Origin: Candidatus Kaiserbacteria bacterium RIFCSPLOWO2_01_FULL_54_13
GTDB taxonomy: Bacteria; Patescibacteriota; Minisyncoccia; Phycocordibacterales; UBA2100
Assembly: GCA_001781685.1 (NCBI GenBank)
Contig: MFLZ01000001.1
Span: 9,100-24,263, forward strand
Length of the DNA stretch: 15,164 nucleotides
Direction of reading: 5' to 3'
Shown: positions 1-7,831 of the stretch, one piece after another
How the letters are laid out: each line of letters opens with the position of its first letter
Position numbering within the stretch: position 1 is the stretch's first letter
Notes under the pieces: generated by a model
What the model was told of the DNA's origin: nothing
The model's database searches: none
Seen by the model: the letters and a program-made list of their open reading frames with translations, nothing else
Made by a program: the position numbers and the translations under genes

Positions 1-30
1 GAGGAGTGCGATGTCCTTCGAGCCACTCGC

Positions 31-1728
31 CTATTGCGGACTCGACGGGCCGATTTCCTCCGCAGAAGCGATCGGCTGCGCGAGAGGAAGCGGCTCGCGC
101 CACAGCTTCCCTCGTATCGAGGAAATTGTCTCGAGATACTCACGACTCCCGAGGAGCCAGTAGATGAGAGCTCCCGCCGCCACCCCCGCAATACCTCCGG
201 CAAACCCTCGCAAAAAGACCGAGAGCAGCGTTGATGAGAGCGTGAGAGGACCAACAAGGACGAGGGTCGCATATGCTGCCGCCCCCGCGCCTATCCCTGC
301 GAAGATACCGTGCCAAAAGGCAGAGGCAATACGTAAGAAAAACCCTCCAAAACGCCGTTCAAAATGCAGCGCGAGCACGAGCGTCGAGAGAATCGAAACG
401 AATGAGTACGCAAGCGGAAGTGCCAAAATCGAACTCCCGGGGACGTCTTCGATCCGCATGATATTTTCCACGAAGCGCAAGACTCTTTCATCCGCCAAGA
501 GATCTATAAGAGAGCGAGCAAGAAGAATCGTTATCGTGCACGAACCGACAGCCACAAAAAAAGGAACAAACGTACGCCCCGCTGCATAGTATGCGCGTGC
601 TAAGAGGAGTGTGAGCCCCTGCGCTGCGAGAGAGACCGAGAGGAGCACGAAAACAGCCGCCGTGAGCCGCGTGTCGGTCCAATCGAAGGAGCCGCTACCC
701 AGAACCACCCGCACGACATGCGCACGAAGAACGATAATGAGCGCAATAACTGGAATCGACCAGAACAACACGTAGCGCGCGGCAGTCGACACATATCCCA
801 TGAACTCACTGACGCGTCCGTTTGAGAGAGCAGATGCGAGCGTCGGGAACGCCGCGACCGAGTACGATGCCCCGATTACGGAAAGCGGAACACTCATGAG
901 GTTGAACGCGAACATAAATACGGCTATCGATCCTGTCGAAAGCGCGGAGGCGAGCACTGTCAACCCCAAGAACGCAACCTGATTCATTGAGAGCGTGAGC
1001 GTGCGTGGAATTGAGATAGCCACTGTCTCAATGAGCGCCGAGGGCTCCCGGAGCCGCGGCCACGCGCGAAAAAAACCATCGCTTACGACTGAGGGAAGCT
1101 GGATGCCTACATGGAGAGCTGCTCCGAGCACAACACCCCACGCAAGTCCGGACATCCCTAAAACGGGGTAGAACACGAGGAGCCCCGCTACGATGCCGAG
1201 ATTGTAGAGGATTGGTGATAGAGCGTAAAGCATATAGCGCTCCTTAGACTGTGTGATGCTAGCAAGAATGTTCGAGAGCCCGAGGAAAATCGGCTGGAGG
1301 AGCATAATGCGTGAGAGAGAGGTCAGGGTCGAGAGATACCCTGCTGATGCAAACTGCGGGAAGAGAGCTTCGAGGAGATCGGGTGCGAAGTAGAAAGCAA
1401 CGAGGGACAATATCGCGGCGAGCGCGGAAAATCCAACGACGATCGTATCGATGTAACTCTTTTTTTCGTCTTCGGAGCGCCGAAAAAGCTCCGGAATGAG
1501 AATATAAACCGAAACTAAGGAACCTGTCGCGACAAAAATGAGGTCCGGAATGCGAAACGCAGCATAGTAGAGGTCGAGCTCGGTTCCCGCGCCAAAAGCA
1601 TGCGCGAAGAGACGGTCGCGCAGGAGCGCGAGGATGGAAGAGAGGAGCGCGGATGCAGCGAGAACGTAAACCGCCGCCGAAAGAGAGCGCACGGGGGTGG
1701 CGAGAAACCGCAAGGCCTCACGCACCAT
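31..1728 (-). CDS. murJ: MurJ-type lipid II flippase (MOP superfamily)
   Basis: This 565-residue, very hydrophobic protein has about 14 predicted membrane segments and fits the MurJ family, which flips lipid-linked peptidoglycan precursor (lipid II) across the inner membrane. The N-terminal signature is visible: SSILALLRDRLFAHAFGAG (residues 30-48), then ELDLYYAAFRIPDL (50-63), close to the RD..A..FGAG..D.F..AF..PN block of known MurJ proteins. Length is near the family norm (about 510-550), with a short polar C-terminal tail. The start is the ATG at 1728. No Shine-Dalgarno or clear -10 lies directly upstream; instead the start abuts one arm of an inverted repeat (1730-1861). It lies 142 bases after an O-antigen ligase-like gene on the same strand and may share its transcript. 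A polysaccharide flippase of the same superfamily is the main alternative, but the N-terminal block favours MurJ. Confidence 0.87.
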   Translation of the reverse strand: MVREALRFLATPVRSLSAAVYVLAASALLSSILALLRDRLFAHAFGAGTELDLYYAAFRIPDLIFVATGSLVSVYILIPELFRRSEDEKKSYIDTIVVGFSALAAILSLVAFYFAPDLLEALFPQFASAGYLSTLTSLSRIMLLQPIFLGLSNILASITQSKERYMLYALSPILYNLGIVAGLLVFYPVLGMSGLAWGVVLGAALHVGIQLPSVVSDGFFRAWPRLREPSALIETVAISIPRTLTLSMNQVAFLGLTVLASALSTGSIAVFMFAFNLMSVPLSVIGASYSVAAFPTLASALSNGRVSEFMGYVSTAARYVLFWSIPVIALIIVLRAHVVRVVLGSGSFDWTDTRLTAAVFVLLSVSLAAQGLTLLLARAYYAAGRTFVPFFVAVGSCTITILLARSLIDLLADERVLRFVENIMRIEDVPGSSILALPLAYSFVSILSTLVLALHFERRFGGFFLRIASAFWHGIFAGIGAGAAAYATLVLVGPLTLSSTLLSVFLRGFAGGIAGVAAGALIYWLLGSREYLETISSIRGKLWREPLPLAQPIASAEEIGPSSPQ

Positions 1729-1729
1729 A

Positions 1730-1861
1730 CCCGGTCAGTGCAATTTGGCATAGTGTCTGCCGCAGAATATTTCGATTACCGTAGAAATGATTCACTTCTC
1801 CTGCAATTCTGATTCCAGATATCATGCCTCCACCAAGGCAATGCCAAATTGTCCTACCGGG
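1730..1861 (-). repeat. Imperfect inverted repeat in the murJ leader
   Basis: The gap between the two envelope genes holds an inverted repeat. On the plus strand, CCCGGT-N5-CAATTTGGCAT (1730-1751) is mirrored by ATGCCAAATTG-N4-ACCGGG (1841-1861). In minus-strand RNA this gives 11 bp plus 6 bp around a small internal loop, with the murJ ATG one base past the last arm. An inner hairpin (1765-1773 with 1784-1793, one bulge) sits in the loop. It could control murJ translation, or be a small inverted-repeat element. No intrinsic terminator with a T run is seen here. Confidence 0.6.
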
Positions 1862-1870
1862 CATAAAGCG

Positions 1871-4132
1871 CTAGCGAAAAGCAGGACCGAGATCCGCGCC
1901 TCTCTCGATCTTTCCGATAAGATCAGTGAGCGTTGCATCTTCCAGATTAAATGCTGCAACCGCCTTAAGTGCTCTCAGCGCGTCATCTCTCCTCTCGAGC
2001 CTGTAGTACGACAACCCTAGCAGGAAAATGGCGTTCGCGTAGTTATTTTGAATCGCAACCGCCTGCTCGAATGAAGACGCCGCGTCCTGATAATTTTTCT
2101 CTGCATAGAAAATCGTTCCGAGGTTGTACCATCCTAAGGAGTCCTGCGGCGAGATCTGAATAACGGACGCCCCACGCTCTCGCGCTTTCGCGAGGTCCCC
2201 TGCTCGCGCATATATCTGGGAAAGCAGGAAGTGAGCAGCCGCAAGGTTTTGCTTCAGCGTGAGAGCGGTTTCAAGATTCGCCTTTGCAGCTGAGTCGTCC
2301 CCCTTCCCAAGATCGAGCTGTGCCTCACCGAGGTATGGGAGCGGACTCATAGGATTGTTCTCCCGTGCTTGCGCGTACGCATTACGCGCACTCGCCTCCG
2401 CGTCTTTGACCCCTACCCCTGCAAGCTCTCCGTAGAGGCGCGCGAGCGTGAGCCAGTTCTGGTAATTGCGGCTCTCGATAGAAACAGCCGCAAGACCGTG
2501 CTCAATGGTTGAGGTGAGAGTCGTCTGAAGTTGTGTCTGCGCGCTCTCGCTCGCGTCCCCCGCGCGAGACAACTGAGCAAGCTTGAGGAGTCCAAGTTCG
2601 ACTCCCGCGCGATGGGCACGATCGTTGTGAGGCAACACGCCAACTGCCCACGAGATCGCGCGTGACGCTCTCGCCAAATCTTGCGATGTGTTGTACTCCA
2701 CAACAGCACGGTTCACGAGGGCGTCAGAAACGAGTGCGCGCACTGCCTGCACGCTTCCCGCGAATACCACGAGCCCGCCAAGGGCGAGCGCTCCCGCGAA
2801 GATTCTCCTCTTCCACGTCTCCCACGAAAGTGACACAACCCATTCGCGAATCGCGCCCCCCGAGAGTTCTTCGGAGACGAGCGCGCCGAAAATAAGAAAC
2901 GTCAGGAGGGAGAGTGCGGAGCCGGGAACGTAGAGCGCGTGGAAGAGCGTGAGAAAGAGGGCGCCTCCCATGAGGGTCGTGCGTACCGCTCCGGCCGACG
3001 GATCACGGAGTAGTCGGTACAAACTCCACAGAAGTGCGACGCAGACAGCACCCCACGCGATGAGTCCGAGGATGCCTGTAGTCACGAACGATGTCGGGAT
3101 AAATCCGACGCCGTAGTAGAAATCGGTGTTCCAAAACTGCGTCTCGTTCACCGAAAGAGGTTTGTGTATCCCCCATTCCCTTAGAAAAGAATTCGGGCCA
3201 GAGCCAAAAAATATCCGTGTGGGCTCCGCGAAGATCTGCTGACCGATAGCAAATGTGCCCTGCCACGAAGGTCTCACCTCAATCTGCACGACTTGCAGAG
3301 GTGCGGGCAGTCTCGCCTGCACCACGTTCCCGCCGAAGTACATGCCGAGAGACACGGCCGCACACAAGAGCCACAGCACAATGCCTCGCACATTACGAGG
3401 ACCACCGGATTGCTGACTCCGGTAGAGAAAGAAGGCTGAAAAGAGGCTGAGCCCCGAGAGTCCGAGCCACACATCGCCAAAGTTGATAACGACTAAAAGC
3501 CCGAGACTCGCGAGAGCGACGATAAATGCAAGGAGGTTCCAGTAACCCTGAAGTATGGAGGTACGTATGAGCGCGAGTGACATGAATACCATGAACGCGA
3601 GAAAAATCCCGAGGTCGTGCCAGCTGCCTACGATCGATGTCGCGGGAAGCGTAAGTGCTCCTCCGAAGGTAAACGAAGGCACGACAAGATGAGTGATCTG
3701 AACCGCGATGACCGCGAGACTTCCTATGATGAGAAGGCGAAGTGCAGGAATGGAGCGCGAGCCCCCGAGAACTTCCGCCGAGATGAGAAACGCAACGTAC
3801 AAAAGTACGAACCCGACAACCGTGTCTTGTCCTCTCCCATCTCCAGTAAAGGACTCCCACGAAACACCTGTGGCAAGTGCGGAGATTAGGTACGCGAGGG
3901 GCACGAGCGCGGCAGCAATGAGAAGCGGACTCTTGGGAAATCGAAACTCCGAGGAGTTGAGAGACGCCGCAACCCACGCGAGAAGTCCGACCGTGACGAG
4001 GAGAATGGCAAGCAGTGCCTTAGACTGCGCAACGCTTACCCACGGCACAGGAACAAAGAAAAAAGGGACAAGTAAGAAGAGGAGATACACCGACCACCGC
4101 GCAATTGTTTCCGAACGCGCAAGATTCTGCAT
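1871..4132 (-). CDS. O-antigen ligase-like membrane protein with C-terminal TPR repeats
   Basis: From the ATG at 4132 this encodes 753 residues. The first ~440 hold about a dozen hydrophobic segments. The loop FGSGPNSFLREWGIHKPLS, followed by a further membrane segment, is typical of Wzy/O-antigen ligase (WaaL-like) proteins, which transfer or polymerise lipid-linked glycans outside the inner membrane. After a last membrane segment, the C-terminal third is tetratricopeptide-like, with repeats such as LGWYNLGTIFYAEKNYQDAA and ANAIFLLGLSYYRLERRDDA. The frame stays open to a TTG at 4183, but that extension runs through a perfect hairpin (4155-4178) and the -10 box, so ATG 4132 is preferred. Upstream lies TATACT ending 8 nt before the ATG, suggesting a nearly leaderless message. 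murJ follows on the same strand, consistent with an envelope-glycan role. Substrate unknown. Confidence 0.8.
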   Translation of the reverse strand: MQNLARSETIARWSVYLLFLLVPFFFVPVPWVSVAQSKALLAILLVTVGLLAWVAASLNSSEFRFPKSPLLIAAALVPLAYLISALATGVSWESFTGDGRGQDTVVGFVLLYVAFLISAEVLGGSRSIPALRLLIIGSLAVIAVQITHLVVPSFTFGGALTLPATSIVGSWHDLGIFLAFMVFMSLALIRTSILQGYWNLLAFIVALASLGLLVVINFGDVWLGLSGLSLFSAFFLYRSQQSGGPRNVRGIVLWLLCAAVSLGMYFGGNVVQARLPAPLQVVQIEVRPSWQGTFAIGQQIFAEPTRIFFGSGPNSFLREWGIHKPLSVNETQFWNTDFYYGVGFIPTSFVTTGILGLIAWGAVCVALLWSLYRLLRDPSAGAVRTTLMGGALFLTLFHALYVPGSALSLLTFLIFGALVSEELSGGAIREWVVSLSWETWKRRIFAGALALGGLVVFAGSVQAVRALVSDALVNRAVVEYNTSQDLARASRAISWAVGVLPHNDRAHRAGVELGLLKLAQLSRAGDASESAQTQLQTTLTSTIEHGLAAVSIESRNYQNWLTLARLYGELAGVGVKDAEASARNAYAQARENNPMSPLPYLGEAQLDLGKGDDSAAKANLETALTLKQNLAAAHFLLSQIYARAGDLAKARERGASVIQISPQDSLGWYNLGTIFYAEKNYQDAASSFEQAVAIQNNYANAIFLLGLSYYRLERRDDALRALKAVAAFNLEDATLTDLIGKIERGADLGPAFR

Positions 4133-4140
4133 TGCCAAAA

Positions 4141-4149
4141 AGTATACCA
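4141..4149 (-). promoter_or_regulatory. Extended -10 promoter of the O-antigen ligase-like gene
   Basis: On the minus strand TGG precedes TATACT (box at 4146-4141), an extended -10 (TGn) arrangement, with 8 nt to the ATG at 4132. No convincing -35 is visible. Confidence 0.5.
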
Positions 4150-4154
4150 CGTCA

Positions 4155-4178
4155 GAAACCCGCCATGCGGCGGGTTTC
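4155..4178. other. Perfect 10-bp hairpin upstream of the ligase-like gene
   Basis: GAAACCCGCC and GGCGGGTTTC form a 10-bp stem with a 4-nt ATGC loop. There is no adjacent T run. It lies between the RNase P RNA gene and the next promoter on the same strand, and may act as a transcript end or an insulator. Confidence 0.6.
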
Positions 4179-4221
4179 CACAATGTCGATACTCGCTACG
4201 CTCGTTTTACTTGTTTGGCCC

Positions 4222-4250
4222 AAAAGCAAACGAGCAAAGCTCGTTTGCTT
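4222..4250 (-). terminator. Intrinsic terminator of RNase P RNA
   Basis: A 12-bp perfect stem (4224-4235 with 4239-4250) with a 3-nt loop lies 13 nt past the RNase P RNA 3' end. On the minus strand it runs into a short T tract (TTTT, overlapping the stem base) before GGG. The stem is strong and the T tract short. Confidence 0.6.
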
Positions 4251-4262
4251 TGCTCGCCTGCA

Positions 4263-4641
4263 CTGCGTAATAAGCCGGATTCTGTTCCGCCAGCCGGCGG
4301 AGGGCGGTCATGTGTCTAGCTCCTCGATTACTCTCGGAGTCAAGCGGCTCTTCCAACAGTGATTTCAATTGAAAATCACGGCTGGACACGGCCTTGCACA
4401 GAAGTAAGAATTTTGCCGTTGCACCCACGTCTTTCGGCGTGATTATTCCCGAAGGAATCCTCGGCCTTTCGGCTTTGGCGTCACTGTTCGCATCTCTCGC
4501 CTCGCGGCGGACGGGCGTTACCCGCTACCCTGCTGCCCTTCGATTTCTCTCAGGGCCTGTGTCCGGACTTTCCTCCCAGCTCCAGTTTTGATTAAAAGAT
4601 TCTTCGAACCAAAACTGGGGCTGGGCGACTGCCTAACGCAG
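4263..4641 (-). ncRNA. rnpB: RNase P RNA, bacterial type A-like
   Basis: This is the catalytic RNA of RNase P, which trims tRNA 5' leaders. Hallmarks on the minus strand are the 5' core GAGGAAAGTCCGGAC (within 4561-4577), GTGCAACGG (4416-4424), and the 3' core ACAGAATCCGGCTTA (4271-4285). The ends pair as P1: CTGCGT (4641-4636) with ACGCAG (4268-4263), giving about 379 nt. A P3-like stem is seen at 4582-4590 with 4610-4618. The length is normal for the bacterial type. It has its own promoter upstream and a strong hairpin downstream. End positions are inferred from P1 and may be off by a few bases. Confidence 0.93.
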
Positions 4642-4647
4642 GAACAC

Positions 4648-4676
4648 AATGTATCATTCCATTGACACCTCCACAA
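4648..4676 (-). promoter_or_regulatory. Promoter of RNase P RNA
   Basis: On the minus strand TTGTGG (4676-4671) and TACATT (4653-4648) are separated by exactly 17 nt, and the -10 ends 6 nt before the deduced RNA 5' end near 4641. The -35 is a 4/6 match to TTGACA. It overlaps the divergent plus-strand promoter. Confidence 0.55.
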
Positions 4677-4689
4677 CTGTGGTTACAGT
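4662..4689 (+). promoter_or_regulatory. Promoter of the small gene at 4723
   Basis: A perfect -35, TTGACA (4662-4667), is followed after 16 nt by TACAGT (4684-4689). Transcription would start near 4696, leaving about a 25-nt leader that carries AGGAG (4709-4713). Confidence 0.55.
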
Positions 4690-4722
4690 TCTAGCGGCAT
4701 TCCGCCGCAGGAGAATAATGTG

Positions 4723-4998
4723 ATGCTGTGGGCCCGAAAAAAGCACCCCTTCGGAATCGATCCAGCCGGCTACATCCCTCAGAGAGAAAAGGGAATCACG
4801 ATCGAGGTCGAAGGCGACGAGAATCCGATTGGGTTTCGGCCGGCTGACGAACCCATCTTCGAATTGGTCGCAAAGGTAATCATGCTCCGTGGGAACGCGG
4901 ACACAATGATTACGAACAGTCCGGAAGAAGGTTGCGCCCGATTCACCATCACGGGATGGGACCCGATAAGACGCCAGCTGAAAGTCCAGCTGACCTGA
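4723..4998 (+). CDS. Small hypothetical protein with its own promoter and terminator
   Basis: I do not recognise this 91-residue protein. It is soluble-looking and mixed in charge, with no signal peptide, membrane segment or cysteine cluster; the middle (EKGITIEVEGDENPIGF) and the C-terminus (ARFTITGWDPIRRQLKVQL) look like beta strands. That it is a real gene is supported by context: a TTGACA/TACAGT promoter upstream, AGGAG 9 nt before the ATG at 4723 (6 nt before an in-frame GTG at 4720, which could be the true start), and an intrinsic terminator 15 nt after the stop. A longer minus-strand frame over the same bases (4654-5097) has none of these. It is the only gene here with a classical leader and Shine-Dalgarno site. 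Confidence 0.7.
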   Translation: MLWARKKHPFGIDPAGYIPQREKGITIEVEGDENPIGFRPADEPIFELVAKVIMLRGNADTMITNSPEEGCARFTITGWDPIRRQLKVQLT

Positions 4999-5013
4999 CG
5001 CCCGATGAACGAA

Positions 5014-5059
5014 GAAAGTGCCCGACAGGCCTTTCGGTTCGTCGGGCGCTTTCTTTTTT
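5014..5059 (+). terminator. Strong intrinsic terminator after the small gene
   Basis: GAAAGTGCCCGAC (5014-5026) pairs with GTCGGGCGCTTTC (5041-5053) over 13 bp with one G-U pair and a 14-nt loop, followed by six T (5054-5059). Confidence 0.9.
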
Positions 5060-5079
5060 ACTGACCTATCTAATCCGAG

Positions 5080-5099
5080 ACTTGTACATATGTACAAGT
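5080..5099. promoter_or_regulatory. Perfect 20-bp palindrome
   Basis: ACTTGTACATATGTACAAGT is a perfect 20-bp palindrome without spacer, just past the terminator at 5059. It resembles a dimeric repressor site, but no gene start lies beside it. Apart from this site and the candidate RNA at 5234-5319, I see no gene in 5061-5355. Confidence 0.55.
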
Positions 5100-5218
5100 G
5101 TGGACTCCATGATTACGCAGATGCTACGGACACTTTCTTTTTATCTCCGTTCTCTTCCAGCCAAAGTGAGTATGGCGTGTGTGATGTGAGTGTCTTCGCG
5201 CACGGTTTTTCCAACTAC

Positions 5219-5319
5219 CACTTCCCGCGAAGTGAGACGCGGCGCGTGCTTTTCGGGGTGTCTCGCGGCGCGATGGCGCGAGAGGCAGCGCCGCCGCAGC
5301 AGCGGCAGATAGCGTCTCC
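5219..5319 (-). ncRNA. Candidate structured RNA in the gap after the reductase gene
   Basis: On the minus strand CATACT is followed after about 6 nt by GGAGACGC. GAGACGC (5319-5313) can pair with GCGTCTC (5240-5234), closing a domain that contains GCCGC/GCGGC and TCTCGCG/CGCGAGA hairpins. A CACTTC-CCGC-GAAGTG hairpin (5219-5234, plus-strand reading) adjoins it. A -10 box placed just before a closing stem suggests an independent small RNA. I do not recognise a known family (no SRP, tmRNA or 6S hallmark). The GC-rich stems could also be only the tail of the reductase message. Confidence 0.3.
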
Positions 5320-5355
5320 AAAAAGTATGCGGCGCGACGAGCTTCGCCTTTTCCC

Positions 5356-7725
5356 CTACTCTATCTCGCACGTCCCGCCTGCGCAGGCCAATTCTTTCTT
5401 CGCGTCAGTTTCGTCGGTGCGCTCGTAGATGATAAGCTTTGAATAATCTACTGCGGGGAAACGCGCGACGAGTTGTTCATAGGTTTTCTTGTCGATGGCC
5501 TCATAAGGCGAGAGGCGGTACACGTGGTTGGTTCTCGGCAGGAAAGAAAGCCCGCCGATGATGTCCCAGTTTTCATAGAGCCACGCAACAACCTGCACCC
5601 ACTCCTCTTCGCCCACTGAGATAGTCGCCGAAGGATTGTGCTCCGTAAAATTGAGCTTCACAGTTTTCCAGTACTCGAGCTGCTCGAGCGCTGAGAGGTC
5701 GTCTTTGAAAACGGAGCCCGCGGGCGCCTTCACTGGAAAATCCAAAACATATGTGTTTGCCTCGCCCGCTGTTTGCCCGACTTCCGGATGATGCGGAAGC
5801 CCCTGATCGCGCACCATCTTAAAGAGGGAGTCTGTCGCGCTGATCCTAATGCGCCGGATGTAGTACTGGGAGTGACGGGGATGAATGCCGGAAGAGCAGT
5901 CAAACGTCTGCGACACGGTGCCGGAGGGCTTCACGCACGTGATCGAATGAGAAGGATTGATTCCGAAGCGCTTCGCATACGTCTGATTCGCGTGAACGGC
6001 TGTAGCGCGCATCTTGCGGAGCGTCGCGGCATTCCGCACAACGGGAGAGTCCCACTGTCCGGTGATCGAAACCCCCAAAAGTCGCTCTTCTTCGCAATTC
6101 TTCTTCCATTCATCCGAAATGTACCTGAAGTTTGTGAGAGTTGACTGATAGGTCCCGAGGAGTGTAGCGAGCTTGGTCTTCCTAAGAAGCATCGCCTCCG
6201 TGTCGTGGGGACGAGCGATAACTTCCGAGAGATTGCAGAATTCGTGGGACTGCAGGATGATTTCCGCGCATGGATTTGTTCCAAGCTGGCCAATAAAGCC
6301 ATTTTTCTTGCCATACTTCTTCCTGAGGTACTTCAAACGGCGCTCGGGCAAGGTCTTCGCAAGCGAGCCGCGGTTGAAGATACCGCGCTCACCGGTCCCG
6401 CTCTTCATGAGAGCGACCCACTCATCCATCAACTCGGCATTCGTAGGCTTACTCTCGTAGACAGCGGAGTTGTTCGCAACACTCCTATGAGGGTCCGTCA
6501 GGAAAAACTGACCCCTCTTGGCGTCCCGAATCTCAACGTCATCCAGATCTGAGAGTGAAATCATAGCCGTGCGACGCACTCCTCCCGCAACCACACACTC
6601 CCCGATCTTACAGATGATATCGTGCGCATCGATATTTCGTAGACGCCTTCCCTGCCGCTTCAAGATTCTGTCGCGTGCAAACGAAAGTAGCGAGCGAAGC
6701 GGCTCAGGACCCGAGGCCTTTCCGCCCATCGTTTTGAGGCGCGCGCCTGCGGGGCGAATGAGCGAGAAATCGAATTCGATGTCGGAACCCTTGTACCACG
6801 TCCTGAGTCCAAGGGTTAGGGCATCGCACCATCCTTCTTTTGTATCTGCGATGACGTGCATTGGAAGTTTCTCTCCGGCTTGCTTTTCAATCTGATGGAG
6901 TTGCTGAATGTTGTAACTCTCAACAGCGTATCCCACGCCGCACCCCTGCATCGAGAGGTACATAATTTCTGCAAAATCCTCGAGCTTCACGGGCGCAATG
7001 AAGCTGCAGTTGTAAAAACACGTGTTGCACTTGCGGGCAGGATCACCCGAAAATTGCATTGCGCGCATCGATGGCATTACCTCCTGATTGAGGATCGCTT
7101 CGCGCACCTCTGCGTATTCGCGCTTCGTCAATTTGTCTCCAAGATTCTCTTTCATAAAATTCACGTAACGATCTACGGTCTCGATCCATGTCTCGCGACG
7201 CTGCTCGCTTTCGATCCAGCGCGCGTACGTGCGCAGGTATACAAATTCACCCAGAGGATTATTCTTAAAATATTTTTTGCTCTCCTCGGAGAGCTTCCGC
7301 ACATGCTCGGGCACCTCGCCCTGCTCTTTGCGAAGCTTTGAGCGCTCAGCGCGATATAGAATGTATGCCTTCGACGTCGCAACGTAATCCGAAAGTATGA
7401 GCTGTCGCTCGACTTCGTCCTGACAACCCTCCACCGTCGGCAAAAAATTCTTGTATGTCTTTGCAATACGCATCATTTCGCCCGCCACTTTGTGCGCGAT
7501 AACTACCGCTTCCTCAGCAGAACCCTCGCCAGTCGCTTGCATGGCCTTCCAAATAACGTTCACGATCTTCTGAAACTCGAATGGAACGATGCGTCCGTCC
7601 CGTTTTTGGATCTGCGGGAGATATTTTTTGTACACGCGCATCGATGCGCTGTCTTGAATTACACTGATGCGTGCCGCTTGAGGACGCGTTCTCGCCGACC
7701 GCTCCCGAATTGTTGTTTTTGTCAT
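5356..7725 (-). CDS. nrdJ: Class II (adenosylcobalamin-dependent) ribonucleotide reductase
   Basis: This enzyme reduces ribonucleotides to deoxyribonucleotides using a B12-derived radical, without oxygen. The protein has 789 residues. Residues ~33-130 resemble an ATP-cone (KRDGRIVPFEFQKI ... PTVEGCQDEVE ... AYILYRAERSKLR). The barrel carries NPCAE (484-488) with the thiyl-radical Cys486, Cys497 11 residues on, and Cys240 (NCSFIAP) as redox partner. The C-terminal CAGGTC gives Cys781/Cys786, five apart. These spacings match Cys408/Cys419, Cys119 and Cys731/Cys736 of the monomeric Lactobacillus leichmannii triphosphate reductase, so this type is preferred. PSGTVSQTFDCSSGIHPRHS (600-619) is another family block. 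The ATG at 7725 has no clear Shine-Dalgarno; TACAAT lies about 30 nt upstream. No intein or frameshift is seen. Confidence 0.93.
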   Translation of the reverse strand: MTKTTIRERSARTRPQAARISVIQDSASMRVYKKYLPQIQKRDGRIVPFEFQKIVNVIWKAMQATGEGSAEEAVVIAHKVAGEMMRIAKTYKNFLPTVEGCQDEVERQLILSDYVATSKAYILYRAERSKLRKEQGEVPEHVRKLSEESKKYFKNNPLGEFVYLRTYARWIESEQRRETWIETVDRYVNFMKENLGDKLTKREYAEVREAILNQEVMPSMRAMQFSGDPARKCNTCFYNCSFIAPVKLEDFAEIMYLSMQGCGVGYAVESYNIQQLHQIEKQAGEKLPMHVIADTKEGWCDALTLGLRTWYKGSDIEFDFSLIRPAGARLKTMGGKASGPEPLRSLLSFARDRILKRQGRRLRNIDAHDIICKIGECVVAGGVRRTAMISLSDLDDVEIRDAKRGQFFLTDPHRSVANNSAVYESKPTNAELMDEWVALMKSGTGERGIFNRGSLAKTLPERRLKYLRKKYGKKNGFIGQLGTNPCAEIILQSHEFCNLSEVIARPHDTEAMLLRKTKLATLLGTYQSTLTNFRYISDEWKKNCEEERLLGVSITGQWDSPVVRNAATLRKMRATAVHANQTYAKRFGINPSHSITCVKPSGTVSQTFDCSSGIHPRHSQYYIRRIRISATDSLFKMVRDQGLPHHPEVGQTAGEANTYVLDFPVKAPAGSVFKDDLSALEQLEYWKTVKLNFTEHNPSATISVGEEEWVQVVAWLYENWDIIGGLSFLPRTNHVYRLSPYEAIDKKTYEQLVARFPAVDYSKLIIYERTDETDAKKELACAGGTCEIE

Positions 7726-7756
7726 GCGCGTGTCATTAGAACTTTAAGGGACGTTT

Positions 7757-7762
7757 ATTGTA
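7757..7762 (-). promoter_or_regulatory. Likely -10 of the ribonucleotide reductase gene
   Basis: Minus-strand TACAAT (5/6 to TATAAT) lies about 31 nt before the ATG, giving a leader of roughly 25 nt. No good -35 is visible. No cobalamin riboswitch or NrdR-box pair was recognised upstream. Confidence 0.45.
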
Positions 7763-7831
7763 CCCCCCACGATTTCAAGATTTTCTACGTGAGACCTGTG
7801 GAAAACCCTCGCTCCGACCCAAACCCGGATT

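Noticed and set aside
1718..1802. Short leader ORF with AGGAG ahead of murJ (GTG at 1795)
   Set aside because: AGGAG lies only 2 nt before the GTG, too close to work as a ribosome site, and the peptide has no recognisable feature.
4133..4183. TTG-initiated 17-residue N-terminal extension of the O-antigen ligase-like protein
   Set aside because: It would translate a perfect hairpin and the -10 box; ATG 4132 starts a normal N-terminus.
4654..5097. Minus-strand 147-residue open frame opposite the small gene
   Set aside because: No ribosome site or promoter, and it overlaps a plus-strand gene that has promoter, Shine-Dalgarno and terminator.
5018..5428. Plus-strand 136-residue frame after the terminator
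   Set aside because: It begins inside the terminator hairpin, runs antisense into the reductase gene, and has no supported start.
7797..7805. DnaA-box-like TTTTCCACA (minus strand)
   Set aside because: A single 9-mer with no cluster and no dnaA or dnaN nearby; no evidence of an origin.
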